From assembly GCA_004009845.1 (NCBI GenBank), contig RMBW01000131.1:1-64000 (forward strand): a stretch of DNA of 64,000 bases, given 5' to 3'. The position numbers and the translations under genes were made by a program. The notes below the pieces were generated by a model. That model was not told where the DNA came from and searched no databases. It saw nothing but the letters and a program-made list of their open reading frames with translations. The DNA is from Davidsoniella eucalypti. Taxonomy: Eukaryota > Ascomycota > Sordariomycetes > Microascales > Ceratocystidaceae. Positions 11,050 to 23,543 of this stretch are shown in pieces. Within the stretch, counting starts at the first letter, position 1; every line of letters starts with the position of its first letter.

Positions 11050-12010
11050 CCTTTGACAGACGTTTGCCCTTCCAGCAGAAGAAGAAGTGTAGTGGGTCCT
11101 TCTTTTTCCCACAAGAACATGAATCTGTAAAGTTTGCCTGGTGTAGGCGAAGGTGGTAGTACAAAATCTCCATGATGGGATCGGGCGGCTAGTAGCCGGC
11201 CCAGTGTCTTCCGAGAGACAGTCTCTTGGGCGGGGGATGTCTACTAGTCGGTGTAATCCTCCTGTAGCCGACTCCGAGCAGCTCGTTTGGCATGAGCAAT
11301 GGAGGGAGGCAAGTTTGGTGGTGGAGGTAAAGTAGCACCTTCCTTGGCCAGAGTATCTTTTATCTCATTGCCAGATATACTAATATGTCCAGGGACCCAG
11401 ATCGGATGGCTTGTCCAGCTTTGACATGGTGACACCAACGTCTATCCGGTCAAGTTCGGGCCAGAGAGTGGAACTCTAAGATCTGGGCTTGGCTGGTGTC
11501 TGTTGGTTCGGAGCTGGGAAACAGGCAAGCATATGCTGCTTGGTTGTCAAGAACAACATGAATGTTCTTTGCAAGATGTGTGCATGGGGCCTGAAGGGCC
11601 ATTTTCAGGCCATTCGGGGCACCCACTATCTCGGCATCAAAGACTTTATGATTCTTTCCTAGGGATCCTCGTTGTATCAACTAGCCAGTTACCTTGATAT
11701 ATGGCAAATCCCCATCCAGTTCGTCCATCTGTCCATCTTCCAGTTTTGATCCGTCAGGGTATACCATGATGTCCATGCTGTTGGTGAGTTTCCATAGCTT
11801 AGATTGATCAAAGTTTTCTTTGGTCTGGGTAGGAGGTAGGGGGAATCTTGAGTGGAGGCATTAGTAGGGGTCTGGGTGAGCGATTGCTGCTTCACGGTGA
11901 AGGGTAGAGCAGGTGTGGTTTTCCAGACGGGTAAGATTGCTCTCAGAGCCAACCCGAAGCACACGTTCCAGCTTGTCGGCAAGGTGTTGCACCTCTGTTT
12001 ATACCTGCTT
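11050..12010 (-). mobile_element. Decayed non-LTR (LINE, Tad/I-like) retrotransposon, RNase H end
   Basis: Minus-strand pieces of a reverse transcriptase/RNase H polyprotein occur in order but in different frames. About 11950-11910 has LALRAILPVWKTTP, typical of the segment after the reverse transcriptase domain. About 11770-11700 has an RNase H start resembling YPDGSKLEDG. 11680-11450 has LGKNHKVFDAEIVGA and NIHVVLDNQAA. 11438-11244 has WVPGHISISGNEIKDTLAKE, the RNase H C-terminal motif, then PPSIAHAKRAARSRL. About 11130-11060 has a terminal Cys-containing segment (FTDSCSCGKKKDPLHFFFC). Frameshifts and stops separate the parts, and the catalytic reverse transcriptase domain is not seen, so it is a dead 5'-truncated copy. 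Confidence 0.85.
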
Positions 12011-12678
12011 TCCTTTACAGTTTATAGTAAGGAGTCCAAACCAATAGGCTTCCACGACATAGAAGATGGTGATGATGATGGTTTTATTTATAGTCTAGAG
12101 ATTTATTTAAGAGCTCCTTTTCGACTCCGGGGCCATGTTTTCTGCTCAATTTTCTATGTTCGGACTGCTCCGCACCATAGAACAGAGTAAAATACTTTTA
12201 CATGTACTTATATCGTCTTATTACGTACTTAACAAAGGGTTATAAACCCTAGGTGCTGTCTCGGTAAGGTACCCACATTTTATTTCACCGGGAGCTAAGG
12301 TGGTGATGCAACTACGCCCACCAATTTAACGACTGGTAAATAAACATAAAGAATGTATAATTTCCCTACATTTCCTACCGCATATTTGTCACCATCTTCT
12401 TGATTACTTTTGTGTCTAACGCCAATATTTCCAGGTGCCCCATTTTGCATCATTGATACCGGGCCGATTTGCCAGGCCTCATTGAATATTTCAAAATATT
12501 CATCTGCTAGCTAGTGGCAGTTTCCGGTGTCCGATAATGCGATAAAAAAATCCGTTTGGGTTGATTCAATCTGAGCCTTTTCAGCCTTGTCGCACTGAAA
12601 AGCAAATAGTTCCGCACTTCTTAGATTTGATCGTGATCTATCCTAGGTGACATCGTCTATACCTAAATCTCAAGGACG
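12011..12678. other. Intergenic: promoter side of the Sea3 gene
   Basis: About 670 bp between the 5' side of the retrotransposon remnant and the Sea3 start codon. No further element sequence or gene is evident. Confidence 0.4.
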
Positions 12679-15600
12679 ATGTTGTCGCAAAGCTCCCACG
12701 ATGTGTCTTCATATGTCGATTCGCCTAAGAAGAACGTTGGCAATACAATAACATCAGCATTTGAGAGTGATACCTTCGATGCCGATATAACAATCAAGGT
12801 TGAAGGCCGCGTTGGATCTGCCACCATCTCGCCTTGTGGCCGTGATATTGCACTGGCCTCGTAAGTTGCCACTAATTACCGCCTATACGATCAAAACAAT
12901 AGCTAACCCTAAGTAGACCTGATGGCCTCGTCATTATCGACTTGGACACTCCTGATAGACCACCGCGCAAACTCAGCACACATGGAATGCCATGGCTGGT
13001 GGTCGATGCCCAATGGTCACCATTTGCTAGTCGCGACTACTGGGTCGTTTCAACGGCAAACCATCGTGCGCTAGTCTGGAATCTCAACATGAAGGAGGAT
13101 TCGTTAACTGGCGCCATTGAGCACTCACTCCAGGGGCATAGTCGAGCGATCACTGACATCAACTTCTCTGCTCACCATCCTGATATGCTATCGACGTGTT
13201 CGGTTGATGGCACAGTGCATTGCTGGGATTTGCGTCGCCCTCGGCAGCCGGTGATGACATTCATTGACTGGTTTGCTGGCGCTACTCAGGTCAAATATAG
13301 CCGTCAAGATCCCCACATCATTACCTCCTCGCATGACCGAAAGTTGCATTTCTGGGACGACCGGAAGACGTGCGAGCCCGTAAAATCCATCTTGGCACAT
13401 AATTCGAAAATTTATGGAATTGACTGGAACCGCACGATGAGCAACGAGCTTATTACCTGTTCTCTAGACAAGACTATCAAGTTCTGGGATTTGTCTACTC
13501 AGGACCCGGAGATACCAAAACATGTCATACAAACCGATTTTCCAGTGTGGCGCGCACGACACACTCCATTTGGCGCAGGCGTTGTCGCGATCCCACAAGT
13601 CGGATCAGGTAATATGTATGTTTACGATACCCCAAAGGAGCTGTTTCGCCCAACGGATGTTCAGCCTTTGACTGAACCGGTGAAAGTGCTGCCTGGTCAT
13701 GGAACGAGCAGGATCAAAGAGTTTCTCTGGCGTACGCGAGGTGGAATCGATGAAGAAGGCATGGACGCACGCGAGTTCCAGTTGGTTTCGTGGGGAGAGG
13801 ACAACAAAGTCCACTTGCAGAAGCCAGATGATGATACTCTGAAGGAGATTGGATATACACGAGGCTGTCGGGCTCCTGAAGCTCTCCAGCTGACACGGAA
13901 AGGTGCCATGTACAAAACATTTAGTACCGTAGTTGACAGTACTACACGAGATATCCGAAACCCAACAATGAACGACATCCGCCCAAATGGCGTAACCTCT
14001 TCGAAACATATGGGCGGCGCTAGTGCTCTGACTCTTGGAATGCAGGGTTTAAATCGTATACGGACCACGCCAACTAGCTCTGCTTGGAGAACTTCTACAG
14101 TCATGAAAGCAAAGCCTAGGCATGGATCGAAACATGGCGAAAACTCCCATATCGGTTGGATGAAGGGTGTTTCTGTGACAAAGCGAAGGTCTTATGGAGG
14201 TTCCCACCGAGAAGCAACTCGACGCTTTAGTGCCCGTGGCTCGCCTGTGTTTGAGGCAGCCGAAGAAGAGTGGGCGGAACCAAAGCTATTCCGCGATGAA
14301 GTACAGCATATCAACAACTGTCTGCCTAAGCTGGCATGGAAGCACTGGGATCCAACTAGCGCGGCCGTTGGTTTACACGGCCCTTGGGGCCAGAAGAAAA
14401 GCAACATCTATTTCGAAGTGCACATCGAGATTCCACCAGGTTATCCAGTAACAGAGGCACCAACTTTTGTTATTGAACGTACCATATATATGGATGATCT
14501 AACTCGTGTTCAGCTGGAGAATGACATCACGGATCTTGCCCATCAGTTCCAAGAGCACGGCATGAATTCTTTGCAATTTATCTTCTCATATTTGCTAGGC
14601 GATGCCGATTTACAAAGCAGCACTCGAATCCTCAAAAACGTTGTAGGCAATCTCCATGACTTAGCAAAGCTCAACGAGCAGGACGACGACACTTCATCTG
14701 ACGACGATAGCCATCATGACAACGAAGATGAACAAGAGACGGAAAATCGCGAGGATTCAACGGTAGATCTAGCTGCCAGCGGCATGGAAACTAGTAACTT
14801 TGCCTCCCTGAACCCGGATTTTACCACGTTGCCTCTTGGGCGTCGAACTTGTGGTGCCAGATTCTCGCATGACGGTCGTTTGGTATGCTTTTTTTTAACA
14901 CAGGAAGAGAAAACACGGGCTATATCCATGTCCGTATCTGCTGCGGAAGGGGGCATGATGGTTAAGGACCGCAAAGCGGCTGACCCCTACTCGGCTGGAT
15001 TTGGCCGCATTGCTTTCGAGTCGCCGCTACGGCACAAGTTCTCCGATTTCGGCTCAGACTCAGATGACCGGCAGTCAGGAAGCGATGGTTTTGAATCATC
15101 ATCGTCAAGTGACACGGAATCAACGTCTATGCAGCAAATCACTTCGTGGTACCAACCATCTGGCCGTCTTCGCATGGCCTGGAGCGAAACACACAGTGTC
15201 CATTCAAGCGGTGGTGGTACTGGACTCGGAACTGCTACCGGCACAGCAACTAGTCGACGTCGTATCGGCCGTGCAAAGAACTATGTATCTACGCACGATA
15301 TTTCATCATTGCTTCCGTCCAAAAAGAACTTTGCGAAGCACTACGCCGTATATGGCAAGGATGTATGCACCCAAAATGCACGTGTAGCTTCGAGGTATCG
15401 CGACTATGAACTGCGAGATGTTTGGCTGTTTTGTGCTTTGTTGCTACGCAGAGGAATTCCTCTTGTTTCTATTACCAGTGCTAGTCTAGGGCTGAGCACG
15501 AGCGATCGTCAAAAGCCCGTACTTGTTGTGGCACGAACAGTTATCTCGCGATACAAAGAAGCAGGCGCTCTGCCTAGCAATGGAGCCTCACTTGATCGAC

Positions 15601-18194
15601 CAAGCGACATGGCGAACTCCGATGATAGCCCTAGTATTCTCGCACGCGTCAAGTGGGGAGAGCATCCCATGGCCCGGGAGTTTGTTGATGCTTTGTTCGT
15701 GCATTATGAACGCATAGCTGATATTCAAATGCTAGCGCTGCTGTCGTGCATCTTTGCCGAGCCAGCCTTGGACGACGTTGAATATGGATCCAGTTTCGAT
15801 TACGCAAAATCAAGCGGCTGTGGTGCCCGATCATTCCGCGTCACACCCTATCTAGATCCGCAGTTTATGGGTGAGGCTGATACGCCCTTAGCATACAAGG
15901 CTCCTGGACTTGCTCTACCGTTCTTCCAGAGTCAAGAAGCCTTCTGGCGAAGCAAATTCAGCAACAAGAACACATCCTGGGACACGCCCTATACTGCAAC
16001 GACGCCAGTTCGCATCTCTGGCTCTCAAATGTCTGACGATGCATTTATGCCTACAGCTAGTGGTTTTCCATCACATCCGCCTTCTCAGATACATTCTCAA
16101 GCCGCCTCTCGCCCTCACTCAATCAGCGGAACACCACCGACATCTAGCATGATGGCGTCTAGAATAGCTGCCCGTGACTACTATAATCCATCTCAGGCAC
16201 GTGATGCTGCCAACACCGCCATCCACAACAATACGAGCATGCCTGACTATGATCTGCTCGCACAGAACTCTGGAGCTCCAAGCCAGACACCAAGCCTGTC
16301 AGCATCGCCTAACACACGCCCGTTTTGGAAAGCCCATCGCGCTATTGTCACCGCCATGTCATCATCACCGCCGAACCAGCGCAAGCGAGCCAGTCCTGTT
16401 GAACAGAATAACAGCAATCCAAGCTCCAACGTCACGTGGGGTAGCACCACCGTCATGGGCCATAATGGCGTCTCCGGTCCGTCAGCAACCCGTGCTAGTA
16501 TGTCAGATGACGAGTATCGCCGGTCTTCGGATATCCAACAGCTATACCAGCAACACCAACAATCAGAGGCCCCTGTTGGGGTCAGCGTGATGTTGGAAGA
16601 CCAATCTATCTTTGATGATGACAGTGTGTGCATATCAGTCCCTTTGCTAGACCCTAAGCGCAAGAACCTCTACGCCAACTACCGCTATGCTTATGCCGAG
16701 CTTCTACAGATATGGCAACTCCCGCTACAGCGTTTAGAAATTCTCAAGTTCAATACCATGCAAACTGTAGCGACTCCCGCACTCGTGCCGTCAGGGTCTC
16801 TTGATGTCGACAGCTCATCGCTATATGGGACATCGCCTGCGTCTATGAGATTGTCTTCCACTGTCAAAAATATTACGCCGTCTGTGGAGAATTCTTCAAA
16901 TATGAAGTCTTCCTCGGCATCAACAATTGTACTTGGACGACAATCGGATATAAATATGCGCGCAACCTTCCAGTACGGTCTCGATGTTACCGGCTTATGC
17001 CGTACCCATGAATACCGCCTGAATCCCCTCAATCTCTCTTCAAAGCCTCCAAATCCGCGTATTGGTGGCGCTGTCGGCTCATGCTACACCTGTCATAACA
17101 TTCAGCGCCAGTTACGCTGTGTGTATTGCTTAGAGCCACTTGACGCACAATATACGCCTTGTCTGGGGTGCGGATGCGCTACTCACGATGCCTGCCTAGC
17201 AGAATGGCACGCAGCCGGAGAAGAGCTGTGTCCAGCGGGTGATGAGTGTAACTGTGTTGAAGAAGCTAGCAACGGCCAACTAGAGTCGTGGGATGCCATG
17301 ATGAATGCTATCAAGGGATCGAGCGACCCTCTACATGGCAACTCCCGCCGCGGAACTGTTTCCATGGCATCTGGAAAAATGCCCACGCCTCCCATTAGCT
17401 TAGGCAAGCCAGCCCTATCTCTTCCGCCGCTTCGGACGAACTCAAATCTCAATAACGGAAATGGCGGTGGCGGGGGCAGTAGCAATCCCACTGAAAGGGG
17501 AATGACGCCGCTAACAAAAACCACCTCGTCGCTCTCTGATTGCTTTGCTAGTCTGTCGGGCGGTGGCCGCATTTCCACCCGTGGCCCTGGCCAAGGGCTA
17601 GGCTACGCAGCTGACGATAGCTGGGAGAAGATTGAGCGAACACCATCTCGAGACTTGCTTTCAAATCATCCTAGTGACGATAACGAAGCTACTACTAGCC
17701 TACAAATGCAGATAAAACACCGCGCTGGTCGTGCGTCTATGGGTGCTCAAGATGCCCGGCCGTCGAAACTAGCCTTCCAATCTAAATTCAACAAACCCAG
17801 CGCGAGTATCTGGACACGTGGTCAACTAGCCTTGAATACAAATGCGGAAGACGACATGGAAGAAAATAGCAATGCATCTGCCGCTGTTGAGTCGGCCAGT
17901 GGAAATACTGACTTGAATGCTACTACCATAAATGCTGGTAGTACTGGATCAGGTTCAGGTATGTCCTCTCTAGCTGGCTTACTCTCGCCCGGACTACCGC
18001 GAACGCCGCCTCAAGGAGATTTAGCTACTACGACACCGACGACGCCTATTGCTACAGATTCAGCAACTCCGAGTGCAAACAAAACCGGAGATAAAAATGG
18101 ACGATTACGGGAAATTGGAGAACGTAGCATTAGCGATCTTCGTGGCATGGCTCATCTTGGATCAGTTTCTGGGGGTCGAACAACTGGGTTTTAA
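12679..18194 (+). CDS. MTC5: Sea3/WDR59 subunit of the SEA (GATOR2) complex
   Basis: SEA/GATOR2 acts at the vacuole/lysosome to relay amino-acid status to TORC1 (family knowledge). Exon 1 (12679-12860) and exon 2 (12917-18194) are joined by a 56-bp GTAAGT-TAG intron that splits a Ser codon (IALAS then PDGLVIIDLD); 1819 residues in all. Residues about 85-400 form a WD40 propeller (GHSRAITDINFSAHHPD, HFWDDRKT, IKFWDLST, VWRARHTPFGAGVV). About 505-620 is an RWD domain (KLFRDEVQHINNCLP, YFEVHIEIPPGYPV). About 1420-1513 is the C-terminal zinc/RING-like module with paired cysteines (CYTCHNIQRQLRCVYC, PCLGCGCATHDACLAEW). The linkers and the last 300 residues are Ser/Gly-rich and disordered. WD40 plus RWD plus RING, and residue similarity to human WDR59, favour Sea3 over Sea2. 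It is long for the family (yeast about 1150) because of the disordered linkers. Confidence 0.9.
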
Positions 18195-18419
18195 TGATAT
18201 GTAGCATGCACGGGTTTTCAATGTACATATGTATTATATGTATCACGAAAAGGAAAGGGATTTTTTTTTCTTTTTCTATTCTTCTTTTCAGACACATCAT
18301 CTACTTAATGTAACGAATCTAATGTATTGGAATGTCTGTATTCATTATTTTATTATCTTAGTAATCATATATGGCCGTCTATAGATTTCTTTTTCTAGTA
18401 AGGGTTTCATAGACCCTTA

Positions 18420-21373
18420 TCATACTCTAAAGGCCTGTACTAGCTCGTGCAACTTATCAATAACCACCGGCGCATATGAACCTAGAGACTCTTCAATAAT
18501 GCGGTCCATGGTACGAATAGCCTCTTCCTCACTCAGGTTTAGATGGAAGCGCTCGCGTACCTTGAGGACAGCTTTGTCGGGTGCCATGCGAATATCTGGA
18601 ATATTAGCATCAACCATGAGACTAAATAAGTTAAGGATCAAATTGGACTGTTTGCGCAAAGCGGTGAAGGCGAGGAAACAGTACTGTTTGAACTGTTTAT
18701 ATGACTCGCTAGTAGTACCGCCCATAGCATCCACCATTTCCTTGCTGACTTTCATGATTGGGGCGAACGGTTTGGGATCATGGCCGAGAATGAAGCCGAA
18801 GTCGGCGTGAAAGAAGTGTCCGTCAGGCGCAAGTAAAAGGTTATCGAGATGACGGTCACCAACGCCGAGAATGTATGTAATGACACAGTAGCCGGCGCAC
18901 GAGCGTATATATGTTTCAAGCGTCTCATTCCGGATTTTAAGCGGAGTGGAAGGATCGGGTTGGTGCTCACGTAGGTATGTGAGAACGGGGTTTGTCTTGT
19001 ATTTGGAGGCGATACTTTGGAAACTGACGGACGCTACAAACTGGGACGCACCCGCAGATGCCGACGTGGCAAGAATGCGGTACGGAGAAAGTTTGAGGTC
19101 GACATTTTCCTTTTGCAAGAGCTGGTCCATCAAAGTGATGATTTGGATAACCAACTGGTCTTGACGCAAATCATCTCCCGTCTTGAATATGATGGAGTAT
19201 TTCTTGCGTTTGTTGGTCTTGAAAGTTACTTTGATGGGACACAGTGATGACTTGAACACGTTAGTCTCTTCGGGAACTACACCAGTGACGAGGACCCCCG
19301 GGTCTAATGGCAACGGAAGTGGTGGGTCAATCACTGTCAGCTCGTTCTTCGGGTCAGCCAGGAAGACCTTGACGCGCTCAATTTTACGTGGAATCGTCTC
19401 GTTAGATAGCTTGACTTCGGTGGATATCTTGCTTAGGATGGTGATTAGCTCAGCCTGCCGTCTCAGTTGTCGACGCTGCTCAGAGCCGTTGGGAGCCTGA
19501 ACTAGCTTAGCCATAAAGTCATAGGCAACCTTCCGGTAGATATTGCGAGTGTTCTCGCTTTGCTCAGGGCTATTATCGTCACATTCGACCATTAGATACC
19601 AGTAGAAATAGTTTCCCAATTGGAAGTTGGCTGCTGCCCGTGATATTAAGAAGGCTGCCAACGAAGAGCTGCGGGTGGTCCCAGACTGAGTCGGGATGGA
19701 AGTTTGAGTCGGAGTTTGAGACTGAGACGGCGTTTGTGGCTGTTGAGGGGGCGGTTGTGAAGGTTCATTAGAAGATGAGTTACCGTCAAGGATATGTTCA
19801 TACTTGAGAGCCTGAACTAATTGCAGCAGGTATAGCTGAAGCTCAGCATCTTCGGCCTTGCCTAAACGCTCTACGGCAAAGGCTCTGACGATGGGGCTTT
19901 CAAATGACGGGCCGAAAAGCTCAAGAGCGTCATCAACGTCAATGTCCGTCCAACGAGACAATAGCTGCTCAGCTTGTTTGACTTCAGTAGCCTCGGACCA
20001 ATTGACAGACTTGACAAACTTGGTCAATGCGCGCTTGTCCCGCGTCAGATGATAGCGGAATTTCCACACCAGATTGGCCTGCTCAGATGAAAGTGTCTGG
20101 GTTGGAGGATATGATAGGATGGCGTTAAGCTCATCGCGCACCTTGGCATTGGGCTTAAGGTCCTTGTCTAGGATTCCGTTACGGTGAGCACTGCGGAATA
20201 GGCGACGGTGCTTAGCCTCAACGGGATTATCACGGCCAATCTCCGGATCGTAGACCTTGAATAGCGGGCCAGCCAGACCCTCGGCGGCATTGCGGCCAAT
20301 CCCCTTTGTGATACCGGGTCCGTATTGTACGGGAGGTGGAGCGCGACGTAGTACCTGTGTAGTCTGCTGTGAGATGAATTGATGCGGCAGTAAAGACGGC
20401 GGCGGGTATTCGTGATCAGCAAAGACAATGGGCGCGTCGAATCGTATCAGCTCTAAATTGAGGTAGAAGCGTGCAGGCGAGCTCTTATCAGCACCACGTG
20501 ATTCGCTAAGGCCCATCTTCTTGCGCTGGATGACCTTGGCGTGGTGAGCGGCCATGCGCTTTTCATAGCCTCGAAAGACTAGTTGGTCGAGCCAGTCGAC
20601 CTGTGGTATCTCGCCCATCTCGTGCTTTTTGAATAGCGCCTCGATGCGGCTCATGTCTTCGGCCTCACGATCGAGTATTGGATCCCCTGTGCCGATTGTT
20701 TCTGGCGGCGGATTAGAAGGCGTCGTCGAGTTGTCGTTGCCATCAGCGAGTACATGACGATGCACGAAGCACCTTTGGCGGCCTTGGTGCATCTGGAAGT
20801 CGGGGGCAAAGAGCGAGATGGTCGTGCCTCCAAAGGCCACCGCGTTAGAAGGCACGCTAGGGTCCGCCGAGCCGGCAGATGATCGCGAAGCATGATCCCA
20901 CAGTGTGACGGCGATTTGGGCATTTTTGGGCAGGTCCTTATACTTTATGGGCAGCGCGATCCATTCGTTCCATCTACGTCCTCGGAGTTAGCAGAGATTC
21001 GGCAGATAAAGAGAAGCAGATTCGTCACTCACCGTCGTTCTTGTTTGAAGGCCTTGTAGCTAGTCTGCATCGGCACGGCAAGAGGCTTTGATCCGGCAAA
21101 TACCTGCACGGTGGCATATAGATCGGATTGAGGACTGACATTGAAGCCGGTATGTCGGAGTTCGTCGTTCTTGAGAAGCTCTGAAAAGGGTGGCGCAGGC
21201 TCGTCGCCCTCGAGGTTGATTCTGGAAAACGCCGAGAGGATCAGCAAGGCTGAAGACATCGTCACTACCATTAGGCATAGCACGACTTGGCTGAGAGTTA
21301 CTTACATTCGAATCTTAACTTCGAGATCTAAGGACGACGTCGTCGCAAATGAGATCGGCTCTATGCCGGACAT
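18420..21373 (-). CDS. VPS34: Class III phosphatidylinositol 3-kinase Vps34
   Basis: Vps34 makes PI3P on endosomes, autophagosome precursors and vacuoles, with Vps15 and Atg6 (family knowledge). Three exons: 21373-21306 (MSGIEPISFATTSS), 21221-21033 and 20973-18420. Introns are GTAAGT-CCAG and GTGAGT-GTAG; the joins give KIR-I-INLEG and QER-R-WNEW. Total 936 residues. N-terminal C2 domain (GDEPAPPFSELLKN, SDLYATVQVFAGSKPL, WNEWIALP); PIK helical domain about 330-600; kinase domain about 640-936 with FKTGDDLRQDQLV, catalytic GVGDRHLDNLL (near residue 787), HADFGFILGHD (near 808) and the C-terminal helix ending KLHELVQAF. All key catalytic residues are present. A Gln/Pro/Thr-rich insert of about 35 residues (coding at about 19685-19780) sits in the helical domain. 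It is convergent with Sea3 (225 bp between stops) and divergent from NSE4. Confidence 0.96.
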
Positions 21374-22111
21374 GGCGACGTCAAGCGAAAGCCCTAATTA
21401 GATATTATGTAGCAGGTGATAGTAATAAGGCTAGAATTCAATAGCAATAACAAGGAAGAAGACAATCACACTGTCAAACTCTAAGTTGATGGGACGAAGA
21501 TGCGAGGCTGAGGCTAGAATCTGGCAGTTGTTTCGCGATCGTTTAGGGCGGACTTTCCCAAAGGACGGTGACGTCGTTTATCATCTTATCGCACTAGAGA
21601 GAAAGCGGCAACTACACAAACTACCACTACTAACTAGGGATTATCATTGCCCCACTAAAGGCCCCAGCTGAGCTCAACAGCAGATCAGACCCAAACTCGG
21701 GTGACTAGACCCTATGATAACCCTAGACCATCGCCAGCATAAGCTCACTACCGCTTTAGGCTTCATTGAAAACGCGTGAAGGAACCAAGTCGCGATTGAG
21801 TAATTGTTAGAAGATGTGAATTTTCTTAGTTCAATTGTGCAAGTATTGCACGCACAAGTCGAGTTGTTAGACGACAATAGAAACTGCAACACAAGTGTCA
21901 AAGTCGTCTAATATCGTCGTAGATTGATCATCATGATATAGTAACTACTAGGCTTTGAAGAGGCGCAAACCCACATACTTTTTGAGGGTTAAAAATATCA
22001 ATCTCGAGATCTAACGACTTTCTCAAAAACAACAAGTCCCCCAGTAGTTCTCGGCCGAAAAGACTCAATCTTTCTGTCTTTTCGTTCCTACATCTGTTTT
22101 CCCTCCTCGCG
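21374..22111. promoter_or_regulatory. Bidirectional promoter region VPS34/NSE4
   Basis: 738 bp between the divergent start codons. At 21569-21576 is TGACGTCG, seven of eight bases of the CRE palindrome bound by fungal bZIP factors. No TATA box is obvious for either gene, which fits constitutive genes. Regulation is inference. Confidence 0.45.
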
Positions 22112-23543
22112 ATGCCCCCGTTGTCACAATCTTTCTCTGCAAACGGCGACAACATCGATTCTTCCTATTCACAGCGTTCTCTCGCCATGCGCAATCGCGA
22201 TACTTCACCCGAATCTTCCAGTAGAAACGGAGGCCACAAGCGCCGCAATGGTTCGATGTCTGCCGGCCAATCATCGCGGAGGCTAACAGAAGACCCGTCT
22301 TCCCCGCCTTCAAATACCGGGGAGGACAACGGCCACGAGAACGTCTACGATCCCGATCAGCCACTCCCTGAGCGTCGCGCTATCCACAAGAAGCTCCACG
22401 AGATCAATAACAGCCTTAAAGATAACAGCGACTCAGCTGATCAACTATACAATGTAGTACGACAGACTAACATCGTCAACAAGACTATTCGCCAAACTAC
22501 TGAGGCTTCTATAGACTCCCGACTGCTAGTCAATGTAGCCAGTGCTTCATATAGAAACACTACGCGCTTGCTAGCCGGCTCAGTTGCTAATGGCATCGAT
22601 ATTGACGACTTCATCGCCAAAGCTATCGGCTACATGCGCCACGGCCGCGGCATCCACGACGACAGCAGCGCCGAGCTTTCCTCTACACAGCATCACCGGC
22701 GCCATACCACCGGTAGATCAGCTGGAACCTCCCAATATGCCGGAGACGAGGATGACGACCCTGCTGGAAATGCAGACGACGCCGACTCCGGCGACATGCT
22801 CAACTGGGCCCATCTCGGCCGATACGCCGCGCTGCCCTCCATCCTTAGACCACCACTAAGCGGCTTCCTCCTCGGTCCGCTCCATGCCGAAAAGAAAGTC
22901 CGCAAGATTGGCAAGCGCACTGCGCCATTACGAATCCAATCACTCACCGAAGTGCGCCCTGAAGTCATCAACAGCGAAGACTTGGCCAAGGTTGACAACG
23001 ATTTAACTGTCATCTGCGCAAAGATTCTACATCAACTTAATCTCAAGCAGATCAGTATCCAGAGCACTCTAATGCCCCTCATGGAGAACCAGAATAACTC
23101 GGAAGAAGACAATATCCGCCTCATGCACCAATACGGTCTTCGCAGTACTGGAGGCGTCGATCTCATGCGCTTCGTCGTAAATCCGCACTCGTACGCCCAG
23201 ACCGTTGAGAATCTCTTCTATGTCAGCTTCCTTATCCGCGACGGCAAAGTCCAGGTTGAAATGGACGACGATGGTCTCCCGTCAATTGGTAGGTTCTTTG
23301 CTTATCAAGCAATCTTCTTCTCAATAATGTAACCCTAATAGCTAACCCTCGTCAGCTATCGTCGATGCACAGGACCATGGAGGCGGTAAGAAGTCCGCCG
23401 ACGCAAGACACCAGGCAATCTTCACCTTTGACAAGCAGACATGGAAGGAGATTGTACGGACTCTTAACATCACCGAGCCTATGATCGAACATCGCCAAAC
23501 AAGCACTCCTGCCGCTCCTGGAGCACAGGGCTGGTATAGCTAG
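22112..23543 (+). CDS. NSE4: Nse4 kleisin subunit of the Smc5/6 complex
   Basis: Nse4 bridges the Smc5 and Smc6 heads in the nuclear DNA-repair and SUMO-ligase complex (family knowledge). Exon 1 is 22112-23288, exon 2 is 23356-23543, with a 67-bp intron (GTAGGT to CGTCAG) splitting an Ala codon (GLPSI-A-IVDAQDHGG); 454 residues. The N-terminal 90 residues are Ser-rich and disordered. The N-terminal kleisin helices follow (RRAIHKKLHEINNSLKDN, LYNVVRQTNIVNKTIRQT, SRLLVNVASASYRNT). The C-terminal winged-helix region is characteristic: MRFVVNPHSYAQTVENLF, VSFLIRDGKVQVE, then FTFDKQTWKEIVRTLNI in exon 2. Length and domain order match the family. It shares its promoter region with VPS34 on the opposite strand. 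Confidence 0.95.

Noticed and set aside
23330..23355. Telomere-like TAACCCTAA and TAACCCT strings
   Set aside because: They are short and lie within the NSE4 intron next to the branch site; there is no tandem array.
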